Shown here piece after piece: positions 26,216-36,819 of a DNA stretch of 64,000 nt; the first letter of the stretch is position 1, and every line of letters starts with the position of its first letter. The notes under the pieces are model-generated. The model did no database searches. It was not told the origin of the DNA and saw nothing but the letters and a program-made list of their open reading frames with translations. Source of the DNA: an uncultured Bacteroidota bacterium (lineage in GTDB: Bacteria; Bacteroidota; Bacteroidia; B-17B0; Aurantibacillaceae); NCBI GenBank assembly GCA_903893815.1, contig CAITNS010000018.1:1-64000 (forward strand), in the 5' to 3' direction. The translations under genes were made by a program, and so were the position numbers.

Positions 26216-26250
26216 AAAAAAAGTCCTACCGTTACCGATAGGACTTTTGA
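26216..26250 (-). terminator. terminator of the DUF2911 gene
   Basis: A stem AGTCCTA / TAGGACT with flanking A and T runs lies about 20-50 nt past the stop. On the minus strand it ends in eight T. Confidence 0.8.
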
Positions 26251-26267
26251 ATTATAAAAACTCTAAA

Positions 26268-27122
26268 TTATTTTTTGCAATCTGCAATGATTTTATCTGC
26301 CATTTTAACGTAAGCATCATCTTGATCTGCTGTTGCTAAAACTTTTGCTTGTTCAGCAGTAACTGCAGCACCTTTTAAATCTTTTGCTTTAAATTGGATT
26401 TTTGCTTTCAATAAAACTACCCAATATGCTTTAGGATTATTTGCAATTGCTCTGTCAATCCACTCATTCGCTAATTTCAAATCTTTATCATTTTCATAAT
26501 AATAAGAAGCTGCTTGGTAATAAGGACGTGTATCTTTAACAACTGTTGACTCAATTGTTTTCATGATTTTAGAATCAATATCAGCCGTTACTTTAAAAGC
26601 CACACGAGTTTTTTCCCAAGATAATTCGATGTTAGCTGAAGTAGAAGTAATATCCGCTACATTAATTTCAAACGTTTCTACTTTCTCAGTTAAAGCTGTT
26701 GGTTTTACAGTAAAACGTAATACTTCATCTTCTTTTTTATAATCAGCAACATTACCACCTAATGTTAAATCTTTATATAACATTAATTCCCAACTGTCTT
26801 TATTAGGAACTGAATATAAAGCATAAGTACCCCCTTTTACTTCTGTACCTTCTACTTTTACATCTTCACCAAATGTGATTTTAGTAGCACCATTTGCACC
26901 TGTACGCCATACTTTTCCAAAAGAAACCACATCGCCATAAACAACACGACCTTTTGCACTTGGACGAGAATATTCAATCGTAATATCAGATAAAGCAAAA
27001 GCTTGTTTTACTGTTTGTAATGGACTTGGAGCTGGCACTTTTAATTGTGCGCTTAAAGATGTTGTTGTAAGAGCTGCAATGGCAATTGCTCCTGTAATCG
27101 TTTTTAGTTTGTTTAATAACAT
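26268..27122 (-). CDS. exported DUF2911 domain protein with C-terminal TPR-like region
   Basis: From the ATG at 27120-27122 the protein has a clear signal peptide (cleaved near TSLSAQ). The DUF2911 domain follows (ITIEYSRPSAKGRVVYGDVV, GKVWRTGANGATKITF, GGTYALYSVPNKDSWELML), and the C terminus has helix pairs resembling TPRs. The function of DUF2911 is not known; the family is common in Bacteroidota periplasm or outer membrane. A longer reading from a TTG at 27182 is less likely, because a TAnnTTTG box (27180-27187, minus strand) overlaps it. Confidence 0.85.
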   Translation of the reverse strand: MLLNKLKTITGAIAIAALTTTSLSAQLKVPAPSPLQTVKQAFALSDITIEYSRPSAKGRVVYGDVVSFGKVWRTGANGATKITFGEDVKVEGTEVKGGTYALYSVPNKDSWELMLYKDLTLGGNVADYKKEDEVLRFTVKPTALTEKVETFEINVADITSTSANIELSWEKTRVAFKVTADIDSKIMKTIESTVVKDTRPYYQAASYYYENDKDLKLANEWIDRAIANNPKAYWVVLLKAKIQFKAKDLKGAAVTAEQAKVLATADQDDAYVKMADKIIADCKK

Positions 27123-27179
27123 AGTTTTATTGGTTTTTAGTTTTCTGTATATAATACAATTAAAAGAAAATAATGTTTC

Positions 27180-27187
27180 CAAAGATA
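27180..27187 (-). promoter_or_regulatory. TAnnTTTG -7 box of the DUF2911 gene
   Basis: TATCTTTG on the minus strand lies 57 nt before the chosen ATG. No good TTTG was seen at the -33 position. Confidence 0.45.
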
Positions 27188-27211
27188 AAACTTTTAACGA
27201 GAAATGTTTGA

Positions 27212-27430
27212 TTAAGAATTTATTAAATCTACGTACAAATCTTCCACTTTTTTGCGCGCCCAGGGTGTTTTACGTAAAAACGTTAAACTCGATTTTATAC
27301 TTGGATTTGATTTAAAACAATTAATATCAACATGATAAGCTAATCCATCCCAACGGTAATGTTGCACCAAATGTTCTAAAATCATTTGCAGTGTTTTACC
27401 GTGTAGTGGATTATTTTTTTGTTCTGGCAT
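27212..27430 (-). CDS. VF530 family small DNA-binding-like protein
   Basis: This is a 72-aa protein matching the VF530/DUF2132 family: [55 protein letters not shown]. The structural family has a fold suggested to bind DNA. Its role is unknown. Its ATG overlaps the murQ stop codon (TAATG), so it is translated together with murQ. Confidence 0.88.
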   Translation of the reverse strand: MPEQKNNPLHGKTLQMILEHLVQHYRWDGLAYHVDINCFKSNPSIKSSLTFLRKTPWARKKVEDLYVDLINS

Positions 27431-28239
27431 TATTTACCTAAACTCTCTGTTGCTTTTCTCACGCTACCATGTTTTAATAATAATGCTTTGGCAATTTCAT
27501 AATCTTCTAAGCCAGTATTTTTCATTACCATTTTAGTACCTCTATCTACTAGTTTATCATTACTCAATTGCATGTCCACCATTTTATTTCCCTTTACGCG
27601 TCCTAATTTAATCATCGCAGATGTTGAAATCATATTCAATACCAACTTTTGAGCAGTACCCGATTTCATTCTTGTTGAACCAGTTACGAACTCTGGACCA
27701 ACAACAACTTCAACTGGAAATTTAGATACTGCAGCAACTGGTGAACCGTTATTACAAACAATACAACCAGTTTCAATATTATTTTTATTGCATGTTTCTA
27801 ATGCACCAATCACATAAGGTGTTGCTCCTGAAGCTGCAATTCCAACCACAACATCGTTTGTAGTAATTTTATACTCTTGTAGATCTGCCCAGCCTTGGTT
27901 TACATCATCTTCTGCAAACTCAACGGCCTTTCTAATAGCGGTGTCGCCACCTGCAATTAAACCCGACACAATTCCTTGAGCTATACCATAGGTTGGTGGA
28001 CATTCGCTTGCATCCAATATTCCTAATCGTCCGCTTGTGCCTGCTCCCATATAAAATAGGCGTCCTCCTTGTTGCATTTTAGAAACAATCACGTCCACTA
28101 ATTTCTCAATTTGAGGAATTGCTTTTTCAACAGCTAAGGGGACTGATTTATCTTCTTTATTCATGTTCATTAATAATTCCTGAACACTCATGGTCTCCAA
28201 ATTATTATAATATGAATCGGCTTCGGTTGTTTTGTTCAT
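27430..28239 (-). CDS. murQ: N-acetylmuramic acid 6-phosphate etherase
   Basis: MurQ cleaves the D-lactyl ether of MurNAc-6-P to give GlcNAc-6-P in peptidoglycan recycling. The SIS domain carries the family motif [22 protein letters not shown], followed by [16 protein letters not shown] and the helper region [20 protein letters not shown]. At 269 aa it is somewhat shorter than the about 300 usual, lacking part of the C-terminal UBA-like region. VF530 follows with TAATG overlap. The PIG-L/SSS genes nearby fit an amino-sugar salvage theme. Confidence 0.95.
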   Translation of the reverse strand: MNKTTEADSYYNNLETMSVQELLMNMNKEDKSVPLAVEKAIPQIEKLVDVIVSKMQQGGRLFYMGAGTSGRLGILDASECPPTYGIAQGIVSGLIAGGDTAIRKAVEFAEDDVNQGWADLQEYKITTNDVVVGIAASGATPYVIGALETCNKNNIETGCIVCNNGSPVAAVSKFPVEVVVGPEFVTGSTRMKSGTAQKLVLNMISTSAMIKLGRVKGNKMVDMQLSNDKLVDRGTKMVMKNTGLEDYEIAKALLLKHGSVRKATESLGK

Positions 28240-28242
28240 TTT

Positions 28243-28317
28243 ATTAAGTTGTTTGATATTTGTTTTTGGTTGTTTGAGTTACAATAATACTTTTCCAACA
28301 ACTAAAAACCAATAACT
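28243..28317. repeat. GTTGTTTG/AACAACTAAAAACC iterated repeat
   Basis: The gap between the sigma-54 activator and murQ has GTTGTTTGATATTTG and TTTTTGGTTGTTTGAG on the left and CCAACAACTAAAAACCAA on the right. These are related words in inverted orientation. No gene lies in the gap. Confidence 0.4.
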
Positions 28318-28328
28318 TCATTCTTTAT

Positions 28329-29480
28329 TTAAGCAAATTGCTTCACATCTTTATCGTTAATTTCTTTTCCGCACAAAATAATTAAACGCTCAATTACATT
28401 CCTAAATTCACGAATATTACCTGTCCAATCTTTTTGTTGTAAAACCTTAATAGCATCTTTGGTGATTGTTTTAATAGGCATTCCATAATCAGCACAAATT
28501 AAATTAACAAAATGTTCTGTTAGTAATGGAATATCTTCTTTCCTTTCGTTCAATGAAGGAACTTGGATAGGAATAACACTTAAGCGATGAAATAAATCTT
28601 CTCTAAACTCACCTTTTTCAATTTGTTTTTTTAAATCTTTATTAGTTGCTGCAATAATTCTAACGTCGACCTTAATTTCTTTATCACCACCTACCCTTGT
28701 AATTTTATTTTCTTGTAAGGCTCGCAATACTTTTGCTTGAGCAGATAAGCTCATATCTCCAATTTCATCTAAAAAGATTGTACCGCCTTCGGCTAATTCA
28801 AATTTTCCTTTACGGGTTGCAATAGCACTTGTAAAAGCACCTTTTTCGTGTCCAAACAATTCGCTTTCTATTAATTCGCTTGGGATTGCTGCACAATTTA
28901 CTTCAATCAATGGAGCATTAGCTCTGCTACTTTTATTATGGATTTCGCGAGCAACCAATTCTTTTCCACTGCCATTACTTCCTGTAATTAAGACACGCGC
29001 ATCAGTTGGAGCAACTTTATCTATCATATCGCGAATATTATTTAGCGCTAACGAATTTCCGATCATTTGATACGTTTTTCCTATTTTTTTCTTTAAAATT
29101 TTGGTTTCAACTACTAAAGTAGATTTATGCATAGCGTTTCGAATTGTTACCAATAAGCGATTTAAGTCAATTGGTTTTGACAAATAATCAAACGCTCCTT
29201 TTTTAACAGCATCCACTGCATTTTCAATATTGCCGTGGCCACTCATCATAATTAATGATGACTCGGTTCCATGCGCCATTAGCTTATTCAATAATTCATT
29301 ACCGTCTAATTTCGGCATTTTAATATCACTCAAAACAACATCGTAATGACCTTTTAAAGCCATTTCTAATCCCTGCTGACCATCCTCAGCTTCGTCTACC
29401 GTATATTTTTCAAATTCTAAAATTTCTTTTATGGTTCTGCGAATAGCCTTCTCGTCGTCTATAATTAATATTTTTGGCAT
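28329..29480 (-). CDS. NtrC-type sigma-54 response regulator lacking a DNA-binding domain
   Basis: This is a 383-aa protein. The receiver domain at 1-120 has phosphoacceptor Asp52 (LSDIKMP) and the Lys in LSKP. The AAA+ domain at about 140-370 has Walker A (TGSNGSGKE), the sigma-54 contact loop GAFTSA, Walker B (GGTIFLDEIGD) and the Arg finger region (FREDLFHRLSVIPI). The protein ends at about 10 residues after the AAA+ helical lid (GNIREFRNVIERL), so the Fis-type helix-turn-helix of NtrC is missing. It would have to activate from solution or find DNA by another route. Confidence 0.9.
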   Translation of the reverse strand: MPKILIIDDEKAIRRTIKEILEFEKYTVDEAEDGQQGLEMALKGHYDVVLSDIKMPKLDGNELLNKLMAHGTESSLIMMSGHGNIENAVDAVKKGAFDYLSKPIDLNRLLVTIRNAMHKSTLVVETKILKKKIGKTYQMIGNSLALNNIRDMIDKVAPTDARVLITGSNGSGKELVAREIHNKSSRANAPLIEVNCAAIPSELIESELFGHEKGAFTSAIATRKGKFELAEGGTIFLDEIGDMSLSAQAKVLRALQENKITRVGGDKEIKVDVRIIAATNKDLKKQIEKGEFREDLFHRLSVIPIQVPSLNERKEDIPLLTEHFVNLICADYGMPIKTITKDAIKVLQQKDWTGNIREFRNVIERLIILCGKEINDKDVKQFA

Positions 29481-29490
29481 AATTTATTTA

Positions 29491-29521
29491 GTTATGAGTT
29501 TTGAGTTATAAGTTTTGAGTT
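29491..29521. repeat. 14-bp tandem repeat (GTTATGAGTTTTGA)
   Basis: Two copies differing at one position (GTTATGAGTTTTGA, GTTATAAGTTTTGA) plus a third partial GTT lie directly upstream of the sigma-54 activator start. It can also be read as 7-bp words. Confidence 0.6.
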
Positions 29522-29552
29522 GTTTTTGTCCTCAATAATTTAAAACATATTT

Positions 29553-29969
29553 CTAAGTTATTTTTCTTCGTAATTGTTTCGTTTCACTTTTAGCCTTCTT
29601 ATTATCTAATCTCTTTGCTTTAACCGCCTTGCTAACTTTTGTTGGTTTTCGTGGCTTTGAAACTTTAAATCCTTGAAGAATTAATTTATAAAATTTATCT
29701 TTAAGTAACTCTTTATTTTTTAATTGTGTTCTGTCGGTTTGTTCTTGCAAATGAATCGTTGTTTCTTTTTCCAGCTTCTTATGCAACTTATAAAGCAATA
29801 TCATTTTCTCTTCTTCTGTTAATTTTTCAGACTCCGAAATATTAAACCATAATTCAACTTTTGATTCAACTTTATTTACATTTTGCCCACCAGCACCGCT
29901 AGAACGTGAAGTTTTAAACACACATTCTTTAATGAGTTCGCGGGCTTTTATGTCTTCAATCGTTTTCAT
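29553..29969 (-). CDS. arfB: alternative ribosome-rescue peptidyl-tRNA hydrolase ArfB
   Basis: ArfB (YaeJ/ICT1-like) hydrolyses peptidyl-tRNA on stalled ribosomes. The GGQ motif is at residues 27-29 (SSGAGGQNVNKVESKVEL). There are no codon-recognition domains, and the tail is basic (about residues 105-138, PRKPTKVSKAVKAKRL, KKAKSETKQLRRK), which in the family enters the empty mRNA channel. The length of 138 aa is typical. Confidence 0.93.
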   Translation of the reverse strand: MKTIEDIKARELIKECVFKTSRSSGAGGQNVNKVESKVELWFNISESEKLTEEEKMILLYKLHKKLEKETTIHLQEQTDRTQLKNKELLKDKFYKLILQGFKVSKPRKPTKVSKAVKAKRLDNKKAKSETKQLRRKIT

Positions 29970-29991
29970 TTTTTATTTCTTATTACGAATT

Positions 29992-30062
29992 TTATACGAA
30001 TGTACGAATCTGTGTTTGCTGAGCTAAGCTGTTAGATTCGCATATTCGTAATGATTCGTAAT
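29992..30062. repeat. ACGAAT-iterated palindrome
   Basis: The left arm has ACGAAT three times (spacings 11 and 8 bp). The right arm has the complementary ATTCG words three times. The arms pair over about 29 nt with few mismatches around a GCTGAGCTAAGC loop region. It lies between arfB and rlmB on the minus strand. Confidence 0.75.
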
Positions 30063-30064
30063 CA

Positions 30065-30838
30065 TTATAATCTTTGTTTAACTGCCTCAAATAAAATAAT
30101 ACCAGTTGCTACCGAAACGTTTAACGAAGCAATAATTCCAACCATTGGTATCTTTACTTGCATATCACTACGTTTTAAGTATTCGTTTGAAATACCATTT
30201 TCTTCAGAACCCATAATGATTGCTGATGGTTTTGTTAAATCGGCATTAAAATGGTAGCTCGTTGTCTTTTCGTGACAAGCAATAATTTGCAAGCCCGATT
30301 CTTTTAAATACTCAATGCTATTTTTTAAATTATCTACTCGGCAAACTTTCATTCTGTTTAAAGCACCTGCACTTGTCTTAACCGCATCTGCATTTATCTG
30401 TGCTGCTCCTCTACTTGGAATGACAATAAAATCAACTCCTGCACAATCAGCACTACGAGCAATGGCTCCAAAATTACGAACGTCGGTAATTCTATCTAAA
30501 ATTAACACTAAAGGTGTTTTTCCTTTTTCAAAAACATCAGCTAATAAATCTTCTACTCCGTAATAAGTAATTTGAGAGACAAATGCTAAAACCCCTTGAT
30601 GATTTTTAGAAGTAATACGATTGATTTTTTCGGGCGGTACAATTTGAATAGGAATATCTAAATCCTTAATTGCTTTACGCAATTCGCTATACAATTGATT
30701 AGATAAGCCTTTTTGAATTATGATTTTATCAATTTCTTTTCCTGCGCTAATGGCTTCAATAACAGCACGTGTACCAAAAATTAAATTCTCTAAATTCTCT
30801 TCACTATTTCTATTATTTCTTCCTCTGTGATGATCCAT
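30065..30838 (-). CDS. rlmB: 23S rRNA (guanosine-2'-O-)-methyltransferase RlmB (SpoU/TrmH)
   Basis: This SPOUT methyltransferase has the N-terminal substrate-binding domain (LIFGTRAVIEAISAGKEIDKI) and a C-terminal knot with motif 1 (LILDRITDVRNFGAIARSA), motif 2 (IIMGSEENGISNEYL) and motif 3 (KIPMVGIIASLNVSVATGII). It methylates the ribose of a 23S rRNA guanosine (G2251 in E. coli). I chose the ATG at 30836-30838 (MDHHRGRNNRN); an upstream start would lie inside the DUF1569 gene, whose stop is 2 nt away. Confidence 0.92.
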   Translation of the reverse strand: MDHHRGRNNRNSEENLENLIFGTRAVIEAISAGKEIDKIIIQKGLSNQLYSELRKAIKDLDIPIQIVPPEKINRITSKNHQGVLAFVSQITYYGVEDLLADVFEKGKTPLVLILDRITDVRNFGAIARSADCAGVDFIVIPSRGAAQINADAVKTSAGALNRMKVCRVDNLKNSIEYLKESGLQIIACHEKTTSYHFNADLTKPSAIIMGSEENGISNEYLKRSDMQVKIPMVGIIASLNVSVATGIILFEAVKQRL

Positions 30839-30840
30839 AC

Positions 30841-31299
30841 TTATAATAAATTGAATTGTTTTAAATGGTGATTGGCATGCTTGTGCAATAAATGCAACCA
30901 CTCTTCGTAATTAAACTCACCAAAAAATGGGTTTAAATTTTTAGAATCAGGGTTTGATTTATAAAACTCCATAAATGCTTTTATTTCTTTTTCAAGCTCC
31001 CAAATCGCTTCTGTTATCGAATGGTTTCTTAAGGGCGCTGGCTCCTCGCTCATCAATACATTTTTTGTATTTTCTTTAAAAGAAGTTTCGCTTAATGCAA
31101 AGGCTCTTACTTTAGGCAAAATAGCGTCGGGTGTCTGTGCCGGTAATTTAATTCTTCCGTGTGCATTGGCAAAAGAATCGGTCATATGCTCTATCATGCC
31201 TTGTGGAGATAAAACGCCCCATAAACCAACTTCATTATCCGATAATTGCTGTAATAAAGGAATATATTCTTCTTTTAAAAATTGCTCTTTTGAGTTCAT
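30841..31299 (-). CDS. DUF1569/DinB-like protein
   Basis: This is a 152-aa four-helix-bundle protein of the DinB/YfiT-like superfamily. The recognisable C-terminal DUF1569 signature is NPFFGEFNYEEWLHLLHKHANHHLKQF. Together with the His in IEHMTDSF it provides a candidate metal-binding triad. The function is unknown; relatives include thiol-dependent transferases. The rlmB ATG follows 2 nt after the stop, suggesting one operon. Confidence 0.8.
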   Translation of the reverse strand: MNSKEQFLKEEYIPLLQQLSDNEVGLWGVLSPQGMIEHMTDSFANAHGRIKLPAQTPDAILPKVRAFALSETSFKENTKNVLMSEEPAPLRNHSITEAIWELEKEIKAFMEFYKSNPDSKNLNPFFGEFNYEEWLHLLHKHANHHLKQFNLL

Positions 31300-31324
31300 A
31301 TAGAGATTATTATGTCTATTTTTT

Positions 31325-31332
31325 TATCTTTG
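31325..31332 (+). promoter_or_regulatory. TAnnTTTG -7 box of the small lipoprotein gene
   Basis: TATCTTTG ends 9 nt before the ATG at 31342, so the leader would be only a few nucleotides. Confidence 0.45.
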
Positions 31333-31341
31333 TAAAGATAA

Positions 31342-31482
31342 ATGAAAAAATCATATTTATACGTCCTAATTATAGCTATAACAAGTTCTTTACTGTTATC
31401 AAGTTGTTATATATTTAGAGGCAAAAATCATTGTGATACCTGCCCTACTTTTAATAAAAAACCAAAAAAGAGAAGGCATTAG
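31342..31482 (+). CDS. small (46-aa) lipoprotein with CDTCPTF motif
   Basis: This short ORF has a lysine start (MKKSYLY), a hydrophobic segment and a lipobox-like LLSSC with candidate lipid Cys22. A short mature tail has CDTCPTF and a basic end (KKPKKRRH). A consensus -7 box lies just upstream, which supports expression. Small lipoproteins of this type are common in Bacteroidota; no function is known. Its stop lies 1 nt from the end of the convergent TonB receptor gene. Confidence 0.65.
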   Translation: MKKSYLYVLIIAITSSLLLSSCYIFRGKNHCDTCPTFNKKPKKRRH

Positions 31483-31483
31483 A

Positions 31484-33766
31484 TTACTTAATCTTAAATC
31501 TCAATCCTGCATATAGCATTCTACCATAAATTGGTCCCCACACCATACTAGCATCAAAGTATTTATTAAATGGTGCATCGCTTGCTACTATGGGATTAGC
31601 TTGTTTGTAATCCATTGCATTTTCTACACCAACATACACATGAAAATCGGCGCGCTTAATTTTTGCCATATAAGTTATTTGTGCTAACACATTATAAAAA
31701 TTAGGCGAATACTCAGCTCGCTGATATGCTTCAGGATTATTTCGAGTACTTGGTAACCGTTTTTTACCATTGTATTGTAAGGTTGCATCAAATAGCCAAT
31801 TTTTGTTTTTAGTTTCATAACCAATATTAATAAACGCCCTATGCATCGACACTAAAGCTTTTTGAAGCAAACCAGTTTGATAATTTACTTTTGTATCCAC
31901 ATAACGATAAGCTGTTTTTACATTCAAACGTTTTCGAATTTCCCAACCAAACTCAATTTGTGCAGTGTTTGAATACGAAGGCCCGTTTAGGTTATAAAAA
32001 GATACTTCTTGGGTATTATTATCTACATCCACTATTACTTGTTGTGTAAAATCAGTACGATACAAATCAATGGTTACATAAGCATTTTTATAATTCAACT
32101 TCATTTTTTGAGTAAAGTTAAATCCATAGTTCCATCCTGTTTCTGGCTTTAAACCATAAGGCATTGTTAAATCACTTGGCTTAATAATCCAAGCCCTTGA
32201 AGTTGCCATTAAAGGGGTATTCTCTGCAAATACATTCACTGTTTTTAAAGCTCTACCCCCGCTAGTTCTAAAAACGGTTTTACTACCTTTTAGTGCATAA
32301 CGCATGTGTAAACGCGGGGTAAAAAACAAGCCATAATAGTTATGATAATCGGCACGTAATCCTGTCACTACATTAAATTTCTCACCTTTGTTATGAGCAA
32401 ACTCTGCAAAAGTACCAGCCACTTTTTCATGACGATCAAATTTGAATAAACGATAAGTTTCGCTGACGTTATCATCTAAATAACTTGCTCCAATTTTATA
32501 GGTGTTATCAGTTGTTTTAATTATTCCCTGAAAAATATAATTGGCATAAAATGTTTTTTGTAAACCAGTATAGGTATTTAAACCATAGGTATTATGTTGA
32601 TCATGATTTAAGTAGGATAACTGTAATCCCATACTTGTCCCTGGTTTCTTTCTGAATACAAATCCTGTTTTACTATATAATTCCCACTTTTTGTTTTTTA
32701 TTTCAACCAAATATAATGGTAAAGTATCTGCAACAACAACTGAATGCCCAGGACCGTGAGATATTGTATCAAAATCAATGGAAGGATGGTTTTGTCCACC
32801 GTTTCTAACATCCTCCAAATAGCCACCTCCAAATTGCGCTTCAAAACCTTTTCCTGAATTAAATGCATACTTGTTCATCACATTATATTGTTTACCAGTT
32901 GGAATATCCAAAAAACCATCGTGATTCATATCTTCTTTCAAAGGATTGAAATTTGCATGGGTTAATAATCCAACCGCAAACTTTTCATTAAAACGATGCT
33001 TCACGTTTAAATTATATTCGTTACGTGCATTTTGATTCACGTATGTATTAAAGTTTAAACGATCTGAGTTTTCTGGGTTTTGCAATTCGGTATTAATCTG
33101 TCCCGTAAAACTTTCATAACCGTTAATCACAGATCCTGCACCTTTACTTAATTGAATGGATTGAATCCAAGTCCCAGGAACAAAACTTAAACCATAACCA
33201 TTTGCTAAACCACGCATATATGGCATGTTCTCTTTCGTAATTTGAGCGTATTGGCCAGATAAACCTAACATTTGAATTTGCTTTGTTCCAGTAACCGCAT
33301 CTGCAAAATTAACATCCACACTCGGGTTGGTTTCAAAACTCTCAGATAAATTACAGCAAGCGGCCTTCATTAATGAATGCTCATTTAATGTTTCCATTTT
33401 GATGGCACTCATGTAGGATAATTCTGTTCCTGAAGATTGATAAACTACTTCTACTTCGTTTAGCTCTACTCCACCTTTTAATCGAATAGATAAGAACTTC
33501 GTGTTATCTTTAATTGCTAATGTGTCACTTTTATAACCAACAGCGGTTATAATTAAACGATTGGCTTCGGTAGTTGATGGAATAGAAAACAAACCATTGA
33601 CATCTGTTGTTGAACCTATAGATGTATTCAACCAAAATACGTTTACGCCAGGAAGTGCCGAAGTATCTTTCTTGTTTTGCGAAATCTCCACAACTCTGCC
33701 TTTTAATTGCGCAAAACTAGGTAATGACAAAACAAGCCCAAAAAGAGCTAATAATAACTTATTCAT
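31484..33766 (-). CDS. TonB-dependent outer-membrane receptor with carboxypeptidase-like N-terminal domain
   Basis: This is a 760-aa outer-membrane receptor: signal peptide (ending LPSFAQ), a carboxypeptidase-regulatory-like beta domain at about 20-100 (LPGVNVFWLNTSIGSTTDVNGLF), a plug domain (KQIQMLGLSGQYAQITKENMPY, QLSKGAGSVINGYESFTGQIN), and a beta-barrel ending in the usual aromatic-rich strand (MLYAGLRFKIK). It sits 5 nt after an HMA-domain gene and downstream of a HYC_CC_PP gene, which suggests metal transport. The particular metal is not known. A CC pair occurs in the plug (KAACCNLSESF). Confidence 0.9.
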   Translation of the reverse strand: MNKLLLALFGLVLSLPSFAQLKGRVVEISQNKKDTSALPGVNVFWLNTSIGSTTDVNGLFSIPSTTEANRLIITAVGYKSDTLAIKDNTKFLSIRLKGGVELNEVEVVYQSSGTELSYMSAIKMETLNEHSLMKAACCNLSESFETNPSVDVNFADAVTGTKQIQMLGLSGQYAQITKENMPYMRGLANGYGLSFVPGTWIQSIQLSKGAGSVINGYESFTGQINTELQNPENSDRLNFNTYVNQNARNEYNLNVKHRFNEKFAVGLLTHANFNPLKEDMNHDGFLDIPTGKQYNVMNKYAFNSGKGFEAQFGGGYLEDVRNGGQNHPSIDFDTISHGPGHSVVVADTLPLYLVEIKNKKWELYSKTGFVFRKKPGTSMGLQLSYLNHDQHNTYGLNTYTGLQKTFYANYIFQGIIKTTDNTYKIGASYLDDNVSETYRLFKFDRHEKVAGTFAEFAHNKGEKFNVVTGLRADYHNYYGLFFTPRLHMRYALKGSKTVFRTSGGRALKTVNVFAENTPLMATSRAWIIKPSDLTMPYGLKPETGWNYGFNFTQKMKLNYKNAYVTIDLYRTDFTQQVIVDVDNNTQEVSFYNLNGPSYSNTAQIEFGWEIRKRLNVKTAYRYVDTKVNYQTGLLQKALVSMHRAFINIGYETKNKNWLFDATLQYNGKKRLPSTRNNPEAYQRAEYSPNFYNVLAQITYMAKIKRADFHVYVGVENAMDYKQANPIVASDAPFNKYFDASMVWGPIYGRMLYAGLRFKIK

Positions 33767-33771
33767 GGTTA

Positions 33772-34116
33772 TTATTTTTTCTTACAATCTGTTGATTGAT
33801 ATTTGCAACAAGAAGGCAAAGTATTATAAGCTGACGAATCTGCTTTTTGATTTACTGTTTCGTGTCCTGATTTTGCAATAGTTTTTTCTATTTGCTCAAG
33901 AGTCACTTTTTTTGAATCAAAAGTTACTGTCAAAATTTGAGTTTCTTCTTTCCAAATCGCATTTTTAACGCCTTTGATGTCCGCAGCATTTTCTATACGT
34001 TCTTTGCATTCGTCACAGTTTCCTTTAACTGCAATAGTTGTTGTTTGAATAGTTGATTGCGCGTGAATCTTTATTGAAAAGATTAGCCCAATACATAATA
34101 TGATAATTGATTTCAT
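33772..34116 (-). CDS. periplasmic heavy-metal-associated (HMA) domain protein
   Basis: This is a 114-aa protein with a signal peptide (cleaved near HAQST). One HMA ferredoxin-like domain has the metal motif GNCDECKER (CxxC), and the C-terminal tail is rich in Cys (LPSCCKYQSTDC). Domains of this type bind Cu+, Zn2+ or similar ions. It is the middle gene of a three-gene group with the HYC_CC_PP protein and the TonB receptor, so it may hand metal to or from the receptor; that is inference. Confidence 0.88.
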   Translation of the reverse strand: MKSIIILCIGLIFSIKIHAQSTIQTTTIAVKGNCDECKERIENAADIKGVKNAIWKEETQILTVTFDSKKVTLEQIEKTIAKSGHETVNQKADSSAYNTLPSCCKYQSTDCKKK

Positions 34117-34176
34117 TTAATGATATAATTAAAATTTAATAAATAAGTTAAATAAGGAAAATCCTAATAACTATTA

Positions 34177-34584
34177 TCAAACTCTAATGACGCTGCATTC
34201 AACAATATCTTGCTGAACCAAATTGGGTGGATGAACTTTTCTATCGATTGATGAAAAATCGGTAATAAAAATTTTTAAAGGAGCGAAGTTAAAATCAGGT
34301 CTTACAATAAATAACCCATGTATTGGAGCCTTAATAGAATTAAGTAAAGTGTAAAATGTAAAGTCTTTTTGAAACGACACATGAACCAACTCATTCTTGC
34401 AACAACCATCATCGGTCATTGCCGCTTCTTCTTCTCCACCACAACAAGATTTAGTTTTAGAAAATAACGTCACCTTCTCTAACTCTCCTCCACAATAATG
34501 AGAAAATACAGATACACCAACCGTAGACAACACGTAAACGATAGCTACAAATGCTATAAATATTTTAGAAAAATTCTTTTTCAA
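34177..34584 (-). CDS. HYC_CC_PP family protein
   Basis: This is a 135-aa protein with an N-terminal signal/anchor helix followed by the three marks of the family: SHYCGGEL, paired cysteines (KSCCGGEEE and DGCCKNE), and a Pro pair near the C terminus (VHPPNL). The Cys/His-rich centre suggests metal binding. The family is seen beside TonB receptors and HMA proteins in Bacteroidota; its function is not established. It is the first gene of the metal-related operon, with a possible TAnnTTTG box (TAAATTTG, minus strand 34605-34612). Confidence 0.85.
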   Translation of the reverse strand: MKKNFSKIFIAFVAIVYVLSTVGVSVFSHYCGGELEKVTLFSKTKSCCGGEEEAAMTDDGCCKNELVHVSFQKDFTFYTLLNSIKAPIHGLFIVRPDFNFAPLKIFITDFSSIDRKVHPPNLVQQDIVECSVIRV

Positions 34585-34648
34585 AACCTGTTAATTTCTA
34601 CTGACAAATTTATAATGTATTCTTACTCAAAAATAACAAATTTGTTAA

Positions 34649-36694
<2,046 letters not shown>

Positions 36695-36819
36695 AAATTT
36701 ATATATTTATGGAAAACAATAGAAACCAAAAAACTGGGGTAATATTGCAAAATTAGCAATATAAGAATCTTAAAATGTTTCCTATAAGCTATTTGCCATT
36801 TTTGTGCAAAAACTATGCA

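Noticed and set aside
29491-29521. Possible CRISPR-like array (tandem 14-bp repeat)
   Set aside because: Two and a bit copies, no spacers, no cas genes; it is a simple tandem repeat.
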